From contig CAXHKU010000913.1 in NCBI GenBank assembly GCA_964017125.1, positions 1-64,000 on the forward strand: a stretch of DNA of 64,000 nt, written 5' to 3'. The notes beneath the pieces are model-generated. The model worked only from the letters and a program-made list of their open reading frames with translations. It was not told the origin of the DNA and did not search any database. The position numbers were made by a program, and so were the translations under genes. Shown here piece after piece: positions 1 through 10,885 of this stretch (positions are counted from its first letter, which is position 1; each line of letters begins with the position of its first letter). The stretch is from Flabesymbios commensalis (lineage: Eukaryota > Annelida > Polychaeta > Terebellida > Flabelligeridae).

Positions 1-73
1 ATCAAACTTCGCCAAATTTACAGGGAAGTTGCCGTAATAACAGCCAATGCTGCCTGCAAAACAACATCGAAAA

Positions 74-84
74 CGGTTGCAGTA
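74..84 (+). other. Out-of-register junction inside the array (internal deletion of ~86 bp)
   Basis: The sequence runs along a normal monomer to AAAACGGTTG (ending at 79) and then continues directly with CAGTAATAAATC, which normally follows the ATTTTTG of a 199-bp monomer. Compared with the consensus, about 86 bp are missing: both 12-mers and the A/T-rich block. Both sides share TTG at the join, so it looks like a microhomology deletion or an off-register exchange. It is the only large break in register I found; the other rearrangement edges keep the monomer phase. Downstream of 82 the sequence is a copy of 2941 onward. Confidence 0.8.
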
Positions 85-192
85 ATAAATCAAACTTCGC
101 AAAGTTTACATTAATCAAACTTCGCCAAATTTACAGGGAAGTTGCCGTAATACCAGCCGATGGTGCCTGCAAAACTACATGGAAAACAGTTA

Positions 193-366
193 AGAATTGA
201 CGTCTGAATTGACGTCTAAATGAATAACTTTTAATAATACTCAATCAAATTTCACATCAATCTCATTAATAACTTATGCAGTAATTAATCAACCTTCGCC
301 AAATTTACAGGGAAGTTGCCGTAATAACAGCCGATGTTGCCTGCAAAACTACATGGAAAACGGTCG
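193..366 (+). repeat. Representative 174-bp monomer with its internal parts
   Basis: This complete unit is given as a reference. Positions 2-13 and 14-25 are two perfect copies of GAATTGACGTCT. Positions 26-81 are A/T-rich (TGAATAAC, TTTTAATAAT, CAAATTTCAC, CATTAATAAC). Positions 82-98 hold TTTTGCAG or TTATGCAG followed by TAATTAATC. Positions 99-123 run from AAACTTCGCC through AAATTT to AGGGAAG, an imperfect dyad centred on AAATTT. Positions 124-152 hold the variable block, TTGCCGTAATAACAGCC then GATGTTGCCTGC in one class, with ACC and GATGG in the other. Positions 153-174 are AAAACTACATGG and AAAACGGTTG. The start was placed at the 12-mer pair only because it is easy to recognise; a tandem repeat has no natural start. 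The 174-bp length is close to a nucleosome plus linker, which is common for centromeric satellites, but phasing cannot be shown from sequence alone. Confidence 0.93.
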
Positions 367-799
367 AGAATTGACGTCTGAATTGACGTCTAAATATATA
401 ACTTTTAATAATACTCAATCAAATTTCACACCAATCTCATTAATAACTTATGCAGTAATTAATCAAACTTCGCCAAATTTACAGGGAAGTTGCCGTAATA
501 ACAGCCGATGTTGCCTGCAAAACTACACGAAAAACGGTTGAGAATTGACGTCTGAATTGATGTCTAAATGAATAACTTTTAATAATACTCAATCAAATTT
601 CACACCAATCTCATTAATAACTTTTGCGGTAATTAATCAAACTTCGCCAAATTTACAGGGCAGTTGTCGTAACACCAGCCGATGGTGCCTGCAAAACTAC
701 ATAGAAAACGGTTGAGAATTGACGTCTGAATTGACGTCTAAATGAATAACTTTTAATAATACTCGATCAAATTTCACACCAATTTCTTTAATAATTTGT

Positions 800-850
800 G
801 CAGTAATAAATCAAACTTCGCAAAGTTTACATTAATCAAACTTCGCCAAA
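800..850 (+). repeat. 199-bp monomer variant: 25-bp internal duplication (marker of one lineage)
   Basis: In this form the stretch AATCAAACTTCGCCAAATTTAC is present twice in tandem. The first copy is changed to CAAACTTCGCAAAGTTTAC and the second is normal, adding 25 bp. I located the altered copy at 14 places: 91, 812, 2229, 2950, 3671, 5959, 7202, 9143, 11943, 19082, 35791, 42260, 47330 and 61458 (start of the CAAACTTCGCAAAG core). Nearly all are preceded by ACTCGATCAAATTTC and TTTCTTTAATAAT or a close variant, so they descend from one founder event. Nine of the 14 lie in the first 12 kb. The core at 91 follows the truncated junction at 74-84. Spacing of 721 bp recurs (91-812, 2229-2950, 2950-3671), which is four monomers plus 25 bp. 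Confidence 0.92.
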
Positions 851-3800
851 TTTACAGGGAAGTTGCCGTAATACCAGCCGATGTGCCTGCAAAACTACAT
901 GGAAAACGGTTGAGAATTGACGTCTGAATTGACGTCTAAATGAATAACTTTTAATAATACTCAATCAAATTTCACAACAATCTCATTAATAACTTTTGCA
1001 GTATTTAATCAAACTTCGCCAAATTTACAGGGAAGTTGCCGTAATAACAGCCAATGCTGCCTGCAAAACAACATCGAAAACGGTTGAGAATTGACGTCTG
1101 AATTGACGTCTAAATGAATCACTTTTAATAATACTCAATCAAATTTAAAACCAATCTCATTAATAACTTTTGCAGTAATTAATCAAACTTCGCCATATTC
1201 ACAGGGAAGTCACCGTAATAACAGCCAATGTTGTCTGCAAAACTACATGGAAAACTTTTGAGAATTGACGTCTGAATTGACGTCTAAATGAATAACTTTT
1301 ATTAATACTCAATCAAATTTCACACCAAGCTCATTATTATCTTTTACAGTAATTAATCAAACTTCGCCAAATTTACAGGGAAGTTGCCGTAATAACAGTC
1401 GATGTTGCCTGCAAAACTACATGGAAAATGGTTGAGAATTGATGTCTGAATTTACGTCTGAATGAATAACTTTTAATAATACTCAATCAAATTTCACACC
1501 AATCTCATTAATAACTTTTGCAGTAATTAATCAAACTTCGTCAAATTTACAGGGCAGTTGTCGTAATACCAGCCGATGGTGCCTGCAAAACGACATGGGA
1601 AACGGTTGAGAATTGACGTCTGAATTGACGTCTAAATGAATAACTTTTAATAATACTCAATCAAATTTCACACCAATTTCATTAATAACTTTTGCAGTAA
1701 TCAATCAAACTTCGCTAAATTTACAGGGAAGTTGCCGTAATAACAACCAATGTTGCCTGCAAAACTACATGGGAAACGGTTGAGAATTCACGTTGGAATT
1801 GACGTCTAAATGAATAACTTTTAATAATAGTCAATCAAATTTCACGCCAAGCTCATTAATAACTTCTGCAATAATTAATCAAACTTCGCCAAATTTACAC
1901 GGAAGTTGCCGTAATACCAGCCGATGGTGCCTGCAAAACTACATCGAAAACGGTTGAGAATTGACGTCTGAATTGACGTCTAAATGAATAACTTTTAATA
2001 ATACTCAATCAAATTTCACACCAATCTCATTATATAACTTTTGCAGTAATTAATCAAACTTCGCCAAATTTACAGGGAAGTTGCCGTAATACCAGCCGAT
2101 GGTGCCTGCAAAACTACATGGAAAACAGTTAAGAATTGACGTCTGAATTGACGTCTAAATTAATAACTTTTAATAATACTCGATCAAATTTCACACCAAT
2201 TTCTTTAATAACTTTTGCAGTAATAAATCAAACTTCGCAAAGTTTACATTAATCAAACTTCGCCAAATTTACAGGGAAGTTGCCGTAATACCAGCCGATG
2301 GTGCCTGCAAAACTACATGGAAAACAGTTAAGAATTGACGTCTGAATTGACGTCTAAATGAATAACTTTTAATAATACTCAATCAAATTTCAAACCAATC
2401 TCATTCATAACTTTTGTAGTAATTACTCAAACTTCGCCAAATTTACAGGGAAGTTGCCGTTATACCAGCCGATGGTGTCTGCAAAACTACATGGAAAACG
2501 GTTGAGAATTGACGTCTGATTTGACGTCTAAATGAATAAATTTTAATAATACTCAATCAAATTTCACACCAATCTCATTAATAACTTTTGCAGTAATCAA
2601 TCAAACTTCGCTAAATTTACAGGGAAGTTGCCGTGATAACAGCCAATGTTGCCTGCAAAACTACATGGAAAACGGTTGAGAATTGACGTCTGAATTGACG
2701 TCTAAAAGAATAACTTTTAATGATACTCAATCAAATTTCACACCAATCTCATTAATAACTTTTGCGGTAATAATTCAAACTTCGCCAAATTTACAGGGCA
2801 GTTGTCGTAACACCAGCCGATGGTGCCTGCAAAACTACATGGAAAACGGTTGAGAATTGACGTCTGAATTGACGTCTAAATGAATAACTTTTAATAATAC
2901 TCGATCAAATTTCACACCAATTTCTTTAATAATTTTTGCAGTAATAAATCAAACTTCGCAAAGTTTACATTAATCAAACTTCGCCAAATTTACAGGGAAG
3001 TTGCCGTAATACCAGCCGATGGTGCCTGCAAAACTACATGGAAAACAGTTAAGAATTGACGTCTGAATTGACGTCTAAATGAATAACTTTTAATAATACT
3101 CAATCAAATTTCACATCAATCTCATTAATAACTTATGCAGTAATTAATCAAACTTCGCCAAATTTACAGGGAAGTTGCCGTAATAACAGCCGATGTTGCC
3201 TGCAAAACTACATGGAAAACGGTCGAGAATTGACGTCTGAATTGACGTCTAAATATATAACTTTTAATAATACTCAATCAAATTTCACACCAATCTCATT
3301 AATAACTTATGCAGTAATTAATCAAACTTCGCCAAATTTACAGGGAAGTTGCCGTAATAACAGCCGATGTTGCCTGCAAAACTACATGAAAAACGGTTGA
3401 GAATTGACGTCTGAATTGATGTCTAAATGAATAACTTTCAATAATACTCAATCAAATTTCACACCAATCTCATTAATAACTTTTGCGGTAATTAATCAAA
3501 CTTCGCCAAATTTACAGGGCAGTTGTCGTAACACCAGCCGATGGTGCCTGCAAAACTACATGGAAAACGGTTGAGAATTGACGTCTGAATTGACGTCTAA
3601 ATGAATAACTTTTAATAATACTCGATCAAATTTCACACCAATTTCTTTAATAATTTGTGCAGTAATAAATCAAACTTCGCAAAGTTTACATTAATCAAAC
3701 TTCGCCAAATTTACAGAGAAGTTGCCGTAATACCAGCCGATGGTGCCTGCAAAACTACATGGAAAACGGTTGAGAATTGACGTCTGAATTGACGTCTAAA

Positions 3801-5161
3801 TGAATAACTTTTAATAATACTCAATCAAATTTCACAACAATCTCATTAATAACTTTTGCAGTAATTAATCAAACTTCGCCAAATTTACAGGGCAGTTGTC
3901 GTAATACCAGCCGATAGTGCCTGCAAAACTACATGGAAAACGGTTGAGAATTGACGTCTGAATTGACGTCTAAATGAATAACTTTTAATAATACTCAATC
4001 AAATTTCACAACAATCTCATTAATAACTTTTGCAGTAATTAATCAAACTTCGCCAAATTTACAGGGAAGTTGCCGTAATAACAGCCAATGCTGCCTGCAA
4101 AACAACATCGAAAACGGTTGAGAATTGACGTCTGAATTGACGTCTAAATGAATCACTTTTAATAATACTCAATCAAATTTAAAACCAATCTCATTAATAA
4201 CTTTTGCAGTAATTAATCAAACTTCGCCATATTTACAGGGAAGTCACCGTAATAACAGCCAATGTTGTCTGCAAAACTACATGGAAAACTTTTGAGAATT
4301 GACGTCCGAATTGACGTCTAAATGAATAACTTTTATTAATACTCAATCAAATTTCACACCAAGCTCATTATTATCTTTTACAGTAATTAATCAAACTTCG
4401 CCAAATTTACAGGGAAGTTGCCGTAATAACAGTCGATGTTGCCTGCAAAACTACATGGAAAACGGTTGAGAATTGATGTCTGAATTTACGTCTGAATGAA
4501 TAACTTTTAATAATACTCAATCAAATTTCACACCAATCTCATTAATAACTTTTGCAGTAATTAATCAAACTTCGTCAAATTTACAGGGCAGTTGTCGTAA
4601 TACCAGCCGATGGTGCCTGCAAAACGACATGGGAAACGGTTGAGAATTGACGTCTGAATTGACGTCTAAATGAAAAACTTTTAATAATACTCAATCAAAT
4701 TTCACCCCAATCTCATTAATAACTTTTGCAGTAATCAATCAAACTTCGCTAAATTTACAGGGAAGTTGCCGTAATAACAACCAATGTTGCCTGCAAAACT
4801 ACATGGGAAACGGTTGAGAATTCACGTTTGAATTGACGTCTAAATGAATAACTTTTAATAATAGTCAATCAAATTTCACGCCAAGCTCATTAATAACTTC
4901 TGCAATAATTAATCAAACTTCGCCAAATTTACACGGAAGTTGCCGTAATACCAGCCGATGGTGCCTGCAAAACTACATCGAAAACGGTTGAGAATTGTCG
5001 TCTGAATTGACGTCTAAATGAATAACTTTTAATAATACTCAATCAAATTTCACACCAATCTCATTATATAACTTTTGCAGTAATTAATCAAACTTCGCCA
5101 AATTTACAGGGAAGTTGCCGTAATACCAGCCGATGGTGCCTGCAAAACTACATGGAAAACG

Positions 5162-6954
5162 GTTGAGAATTGACGTCTGAATTGACGTCTAAATGAATAA
5201 CTTTTAATAATACTCAATCAAATTTCACACCAATCTCATTAATAACTTATGCAGTAATTAATCAAACTTCGCCAAATTTACAGGGAAGTTGCCGTAATAA
5301 CAGCCGATGTTGCCTGCAAAACTACATGAAAAACGGTTGAGAATTGACGTCTGAATTGATGTCTAAATGAATAACTTTTAATAATACTCAATCAAATTTC
5401 ACACCAATCTCATTAATAACTTATGCGGTAATTAATCAAACTTCGCCAAATTTACAGGGAAGTTGCCGTAATAACAGCCGATGTTGCCTGCAAAACTACA
5501 TGGAAAACGGTTGAGAATTGACGTCTGAATTGACGTCTAAATGAATAACTTTTAATAATACTCAATCAAATTTCACACCAATCTCATTAATAACTTATGC
5601 AGTAATTAATCAAACTTCGCCAAATTTACAGGGAAGTTGCCGTAATAACAGCCGATGTTGCCTGCAAAACTACATGAAAAACGGTTGAGAATTGACGTCT
5701 GAATTGATGTCTAAATGAATAACTTTTAATAATACTCAATCAAATTTCACACCAATCTCATTAATAACTTTTGCGGTAATTAATCAAACTTCGCCAAATT
5801 TACAGGGCAGTTGTCGTAACACCAGCCGATGGTGCCTGCAAATCTACATGGAAAACGGTTGAGAATTGACGTCTGAATTGACGTCTAAATGAATAACTTT
5901 TAATAATACTCGATCAAATTTCACACCAATTTCTTTGATAATTTTTGCAGTAATAAATCAAACTTCGCAAAGTTTACATTAATCAAGCTTCGCCAAATTT
6001 ACAGGGAAGTTGCCGTAATACCAGCCGATGGTGCCTGCAAAACTACATGGAAAACAGTTAAGAATTGACGTCTGAATTGACGTCTAAATGAATAACTTTT
6101 AATAATACTCAATCAAATTTCACATCAATCTCATTAATAACTTATGCAGTAATTAATCAAACTTCGCCAAATTTACAGGGAAGTTGCCGTAATAACAGCC
6201 GATGTTGCCTGCAAAACTACATGGAAAACAGATGAGAATTGACGTCTGAATTGACGTCTAAATGAATAACTTTTAATAATACTCAATCAAATTTCACACC
6301 AATCTCATTAATAACTTATGCAGTAATTAATCAAACTTCGCCAAATTTACAGGCAAGTTGCCGTAATAACAGCCGATGTTGCCTGCAAAACTACATGAAA
6401 AACGGTTGAGAATTGACGTCTGAATTGACGTCTAAATGAATAACTTTTAATAATACTCAATCAAATTTCACACCTATCTCATTAATAACTTTTGCAGTAA
6501 TCAATCAAACTTCGCTAAATTTACAGGGAAGTTGCCGTAATAACAACCAATGCTGCCTGCAAAACTACATGGGAAACGGTTGAGAATTCACGTTTGAATT
6601 GACGTCTAAATGAATAACTTTTAATAATAGTCAATCAAATTTCACGCCAAGCTCATTAATAACTTCTGCAATAATTAATCAAACTTCGCCAAATTTACAC
6701 GGAAGTTGCCGTAATACCAGCCGATGGTGCCTGCAAAACTACATGGGAAACGGTTGAGAATTGACGTCTGAATTGACGTCTAAATGAATAACTTTTAATA
6801 ACACTCAATCAAATTTCACATCAATCTCATTAATAACTTATGCAGTAATTAATCAAACTTCGCCAAATTTACAGGGAAGTTGCCGTAATAACAGCCGATG
6901 TTGCCTGCAAAACTACATGGAAAACGGTTGAGAATTGACGTCTAAATTGACGTC
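5162..6954 (+). repeat. Mosaic stretch with a 348-bp dimer repeat at its left end
   Basis: The stretch begins where the second 2.9-3.0 kb copy loses similarity to the first. From 5166 to about 5765 a two-monomer unit of 348 bp repeats: the mark CTACATGAAAAACGG recurs with exactly that spacing (ACTACATGAA at 5321 and 5669), followed each time by GAATTGATGTCT. The rest mixes variants seen to the left (TGTCGTAACACC, CAGTTAAG) and to the right (GAATTCACG near 6586, TACACGGAAG near 6700), without a clear longer period. One 199-bp monomer lies here with core at 5959. No coding or other non-satellite feature is visible. Confidence 0.75.
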
Positions 6955-9900
6955 TAAATGAATAACTTTTAATAATACTCAATCAAATTTCACACCAATC
7001 TCATTAATAACTTTTGCGGTAATTAATCAAACTTCGCCAAATTTACAGGGCAGTTGTCGTAACACCAGCCGATGGTGCCTGCAAAACTACATGGAAAACG
7101 GTTGAGAATTGACGTCTGAATTGACGTCTAAATGAATAACTTTTAATAATACTCGATCAAATTTCACACCAATTTCTTTAATAATTTTTGCAGTAATAAA
7201 TCAAACTTCGCAAAGTTTACATTAATCAAGCTTCGCCAAATTTAAAGGGAAGTTGCCGTAATACCAGCCGATGGTGCCTGCAAAACTACATGGAAAACAG
7301 TTAAGAATTGACGTCTGAATTGACGTCTAAATGAATAACTTTTAATAATACTCAATCAAATTTCACACCAATCTCATTAATAACTTATGCAGTAATTAAT
7401 CAAACTTCGCCAAATTTACAGGGAAGTTGCCGTAATAACAGCCGATCTTGCCTGCAAAACTACATGGAAAACGGTTGAGAATTGACGTCTGAATTGACGT
7501 CTAAATGAATAACTTTTAATAATACTCAATCAAATTTCACACCAATCTCATTAATAACTTATGCAGTAATTAATCAAACTTCGCCAAATTTACAGGCAAG
7601 TTGCCGTAATAACAGCCGATGTTGCCTGCAAAACTACATGAAAAACGGTTGAGAATTGACGTCTGAATTGATGTCTAAATGAATAACTTTTAATAATACT
7701 CAATCAAATTTCACACCAATCTCATTAATAACTTTTGCGGTCATTAATCAAACTTCGCCAAATTTACAGGGCAGTTGTCGTAACACCAGCCGATGGTGCC
7801 TGCAAAACTACATGGAAAACGGTTGAGAATTGACGTCTGAATTGACGTCTAAATGAATAACTTTTAATAATACTCAATCAAATTTCACACCAATCTCATT
7901 ATATAACTTTTGCAGTAATTAATCAAACTTCGCCAAATTTACAGGGCAGTTGTCGTAATACCAGCCGATGGTGACTGCAAAACTACATGGAAAACGGTTG
8001 AGAATTGACGTCTGAATTGACGTCTAAATGAATAACTTTTAATAATACTCAATCAAATTTCACAACAATCTCATTAATAACTTTTGCAGTAATTAATCAA
8101 ACTTCGCCAAATTTACAGGGAAGTTGCCGTAATAACAGTCAATGTTGTCTGCAAAACTACATGGAAAACTTTTGAGAATTGACGTCTGAATTGACGTCTA
8201 AATGAATAACTTGTATTAATACTCAATCAAATTTCACACCAAGCTCATTATTATCTTTTACAGTAATTAATCAAACTTCGCCAAATTTACAGGGAAGTTG
8301 CCGTAATAACAGTCGATGTTGCCTGCAAAACTACATGGAAAACGGTTGAGAATTGATGTCTGAATTTACGTCTAAATGAATAACTTTTAATAATACTCAA
8401 TCAAATTTCACACCAATCTCATTAATAACTTTTGCAGTAATTAATCAAACTTCGTCAAATTTACAGGGCAGTTGTCGTAATACCAGCCGATGGCGCCTGC
8501 AAAACGACATGGGAAACGGTTGAGAATTGACGTCTGAATTGACGTCTAAATGAATAACTTTCAATAATACTCAATCAAATTTCACAAAAAATCTCATTAA
8601 TAACTTTTGCAGTAATTAATCACACTTCGCCAAATTTACAGGGAAGTTGCCGTAATAACAGCCGATGTTGCCTACAAAACTACATGGAAAACGGTTGAGA
8701 ATTGACGTCTGAATTGACGTCTAAATGAATAACTTTTAATAATACTCAATCAAATTTCACACCAATCTCATTAATAACTTTTGCAGTAATTAACCAAACT
8801 TCGCCTAAATTATAGGGCAGTTGCCGTAATACCAGCCGATGGAGCCTGCAAAAGTACATGGAAAACGGTTGAGAATTAACGTCTGAATTGACGTCTAAAT
8901 GAATAACTTTTAATAATACTCAATCAAATTTCACACCAATCTCATTAATAACTTTTGCGGTAATTAATCAAACTTCGCCAAATTTACAGGGCAGTTGTCG
9001 TAACACCAGCCGATGGTGCCTGCAAAACTACATGGAAAACGGTTGAGAATTGACGTCTGAATTGACGTCTAAATGAATAACTTTTAATAATACTCGATCA
9101 AATTTCACACCAATTTCTTTAATAATTTTTGCAGTAATAAATCAAACTTCGCAAAGTTTACATTAATCAAGCTTCGCCAAATTTAAAGGGAAGTTGCCGT
9201 AATACCAGCCGATGGTGCCTGCAAAACTACATGGAAAACAGTTAAGAATTGACGTCTGAATTGACGTCTAAATGAATAACTTTTAATAATACTCAATCAA
9301 ATTTCACATCAATCTCATTAATAACTTATGCAGTAATTAATCAAACTTCGCCAAATTTACAGGGAAGTTGCCGTAATAACAGCCGATCTTGCCTGCAAAA
9401 CTACATGGAAAACGGTTGAGAATTGACGTCTGAATTGACGTCTAAATGAATAACTTTTAATAATACTCAATCAAATTTCACACCAATCTCATTAATAACT
9501 TATGCAGTAATTAATCAAACTTCGCCAAATTTACAGGCAAGTTGCCGTAATAACAGCCGATGTTGCCTGCAAAACTACATGAAAAACGGTTGAGAATTGA
9601 CGTCTGAATTGATGTCTAAATGAATAACTTTTAATAATACTCAATCAAATTTCACACCAATCTCATTAATAACTTTTGCGGTCATTAATCAAACTTCGCC
9701 AAATTTACAGGGCAGTTGTCGTAACACCAGCCGATGGTGCCTGCAAAACTACATGGAAAACGGTTGAGAATTGACGTCTGAATTGACGTCTAAATGAATA
9801 ACTTTTAATAATACTCAATCAAATTTCACACCAATCTCATTATATAACTTTTGCAGTAATTAATCAAACTTCGCCAAATTTACAGGGCAGTTGTCGTAAT

Positions 9901-10885
9901 ACCAGCCGATGGTGACTGCAAAACTACATGGAAAACGGTTGAGAATTGACGTCTGAATTGACGTCTAAATGAATAACTTTTAATAATACTCAATCAAATT
10001 TCACAACAATCTCATTAATAACTTTTGCAGTAATTAATCAAACTTCGCCAAATTTACAGGGAAGTTGCCGTAATAACAGCCAATGTTGTCTGCAAAACTA
10101 CATGGAAAACTTTTGAGAATTGACGTCTGAATTGACGTCTAAATGAATAACTTGTATTAATACTCAATCAAATTTCACACCAAGCTCATTATTATCTTTT
10201 ACAGTAATTAATCAAACTTCGCCAAATTTACAGGGAAGTTGCCGTAATAACAGTCGATGTTGCCTGCAAAACTACATGGAAAGCGGTTGAGAATTGAAGT
10301 CCGAATTTACGTCTAAATGAATAACTTTTAATAATACTCAATCAAATTTCACACCAATCTCATTAATAACTTTTGCAGTAATTAATCAAACTTCGTCAAA
10401 TTTACAGGGCAGTTGTCGTAATACCAGCCGATGGCGCCTGCAAAACGACATGGGAAACGGTTGAGAATTGACGTCTGAATTGACGTCTAAATGAATAACT
10501 TTCAATAATACTCAATCAAATTTCACAAAAAATCTCATTAATAACTTTTGCAGTAATTAATCACACTTCGCCAAATTTACAGGGAAGTTGCCGTAATAAC
10601 AGCCGATGTTGCCTACAAAACTACATGGAAAACGGTTGAGAATTGACGTCTGAATTGACGTCTAAATGAATAACTTTTAATAATACTCAATCAAATTTCA
10701 CACCAATCTCATTAATAACTTTTGCAGTAATTAACCAAACTTCGCCTAATTTATAGGGCAGTTGCCGATGGAGCCTGCAAAAGTACATGGAAAACGGTTG
10801 AGAATTAACGTCTGAATTGACGTCTAAATGAATAACTTTTAATAATACTCAATCAAATTTCACACCAATCTCATTAATAACTTTT
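6955..10885 (+). repeat. Two tandem copies of a 1941-bp 11-monomer unit
   Basis: The unit at about 6955-8895 is followed directly by a second copy to about 10885. The rare string AAGCTTCGCCAAATTTAAAG in the 199-bp monomer gives the spacing exactly: TTTAAAGGGA starts at 7241 and again at 9182. The length fits 11 x 174 plus 25 for the long monomer plus two single-base insertions (ATTATATAAC and CACAAAAAATC). Other shared marks are GCCGATCTTGCC, TTTGCGGTCATT, GATGGTGACTGC, TTGTATTAATAC and GATGGCGCC. The copies differ by few bases, for example GAATTGATGTCTG against GAATTGAAGTCCG (near 8350 and 10290), and a short deletion in the second copy near 10760. Confidence 0.9.

Larger units (their letters stand above)
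82..5161 (+). repeat. Tandem block duplication, period 2859-3034 bp (16-17 monomers)
   Basis: The segment 82-2127 is repeated at 2941-5161. Rare marks shared by both copies include GGTCGAG with TAAATATATAAC (from 362 and from 3221), AATTTGTGCAG (near 790 and 3650), TTCGCCATATT (near 1190 and 4230), GATGTCTGAATTTACG (near 1440 and 4475) and GAATTCACG (near 1786 and 4820). The offset is 2859 at the left, becomes 2860 after one base is missing near 863 in the first copy, and becomes 3034 beyond about 3880. The right copy holds one additional 174-bp monomer at about 3880-4053. By eye the copies differ by only scattered single bases, far less than neighbouring monomers do, so the duplication is younger than the monomer divergence. 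Confidence 0.88.

Noticed and set aside
99-123. CENP-B box in the CTTCGCCAAATTTACAGGGA stretch
   Set aside because: The known pattern needs TTCG, four bases, A, two bases and CGGG. Here the G-rich end is about three bases too far and reads AGGG or CGGAA, and neither strand gives a match.
82-133. Transposon end or target-site duplication at the 25-bp insert of the 199-bp monomers
   Set aside because: The added 25 bp are a copy of the adjacent satellite sequence, with no inverted ends or foreign bases, so it is an internal tandem duplication.
268-290. 3' splice site or polyadenylation signals (CTTTTGCAG, AATAAA)
   Set aside because: These short strings recur in every monomer or in variants because the sequence is A/T-rich, and there is no exon for them to serve.
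357-374. RNA polymerase III B box (tRNA-like) in ACGGTTGAGAATTG
   Set aside because: The similarity to GGTTCGANNCC is partial, no A box lies at a suitable distance upstream, and no tRNA-like folding is visible, so a SINE or tRNA origin is not supported.
353-541. 62-codon open frame as a possible small protein gene
   Set aside because: It lies wholly inside two satellite monomers, differs from its neighbours only by lost stops, and is repeated at 3212-3400 because the whole block was duplicated.
3212-3400. Second 62-codon open frame, nearly identical to the first
   Set aside because: It is the block-duplicate of 353-541 (offset 2859). Two similar frames would suggest a conserved gene, but here the surrounding non-coding satellite is equally conserved.
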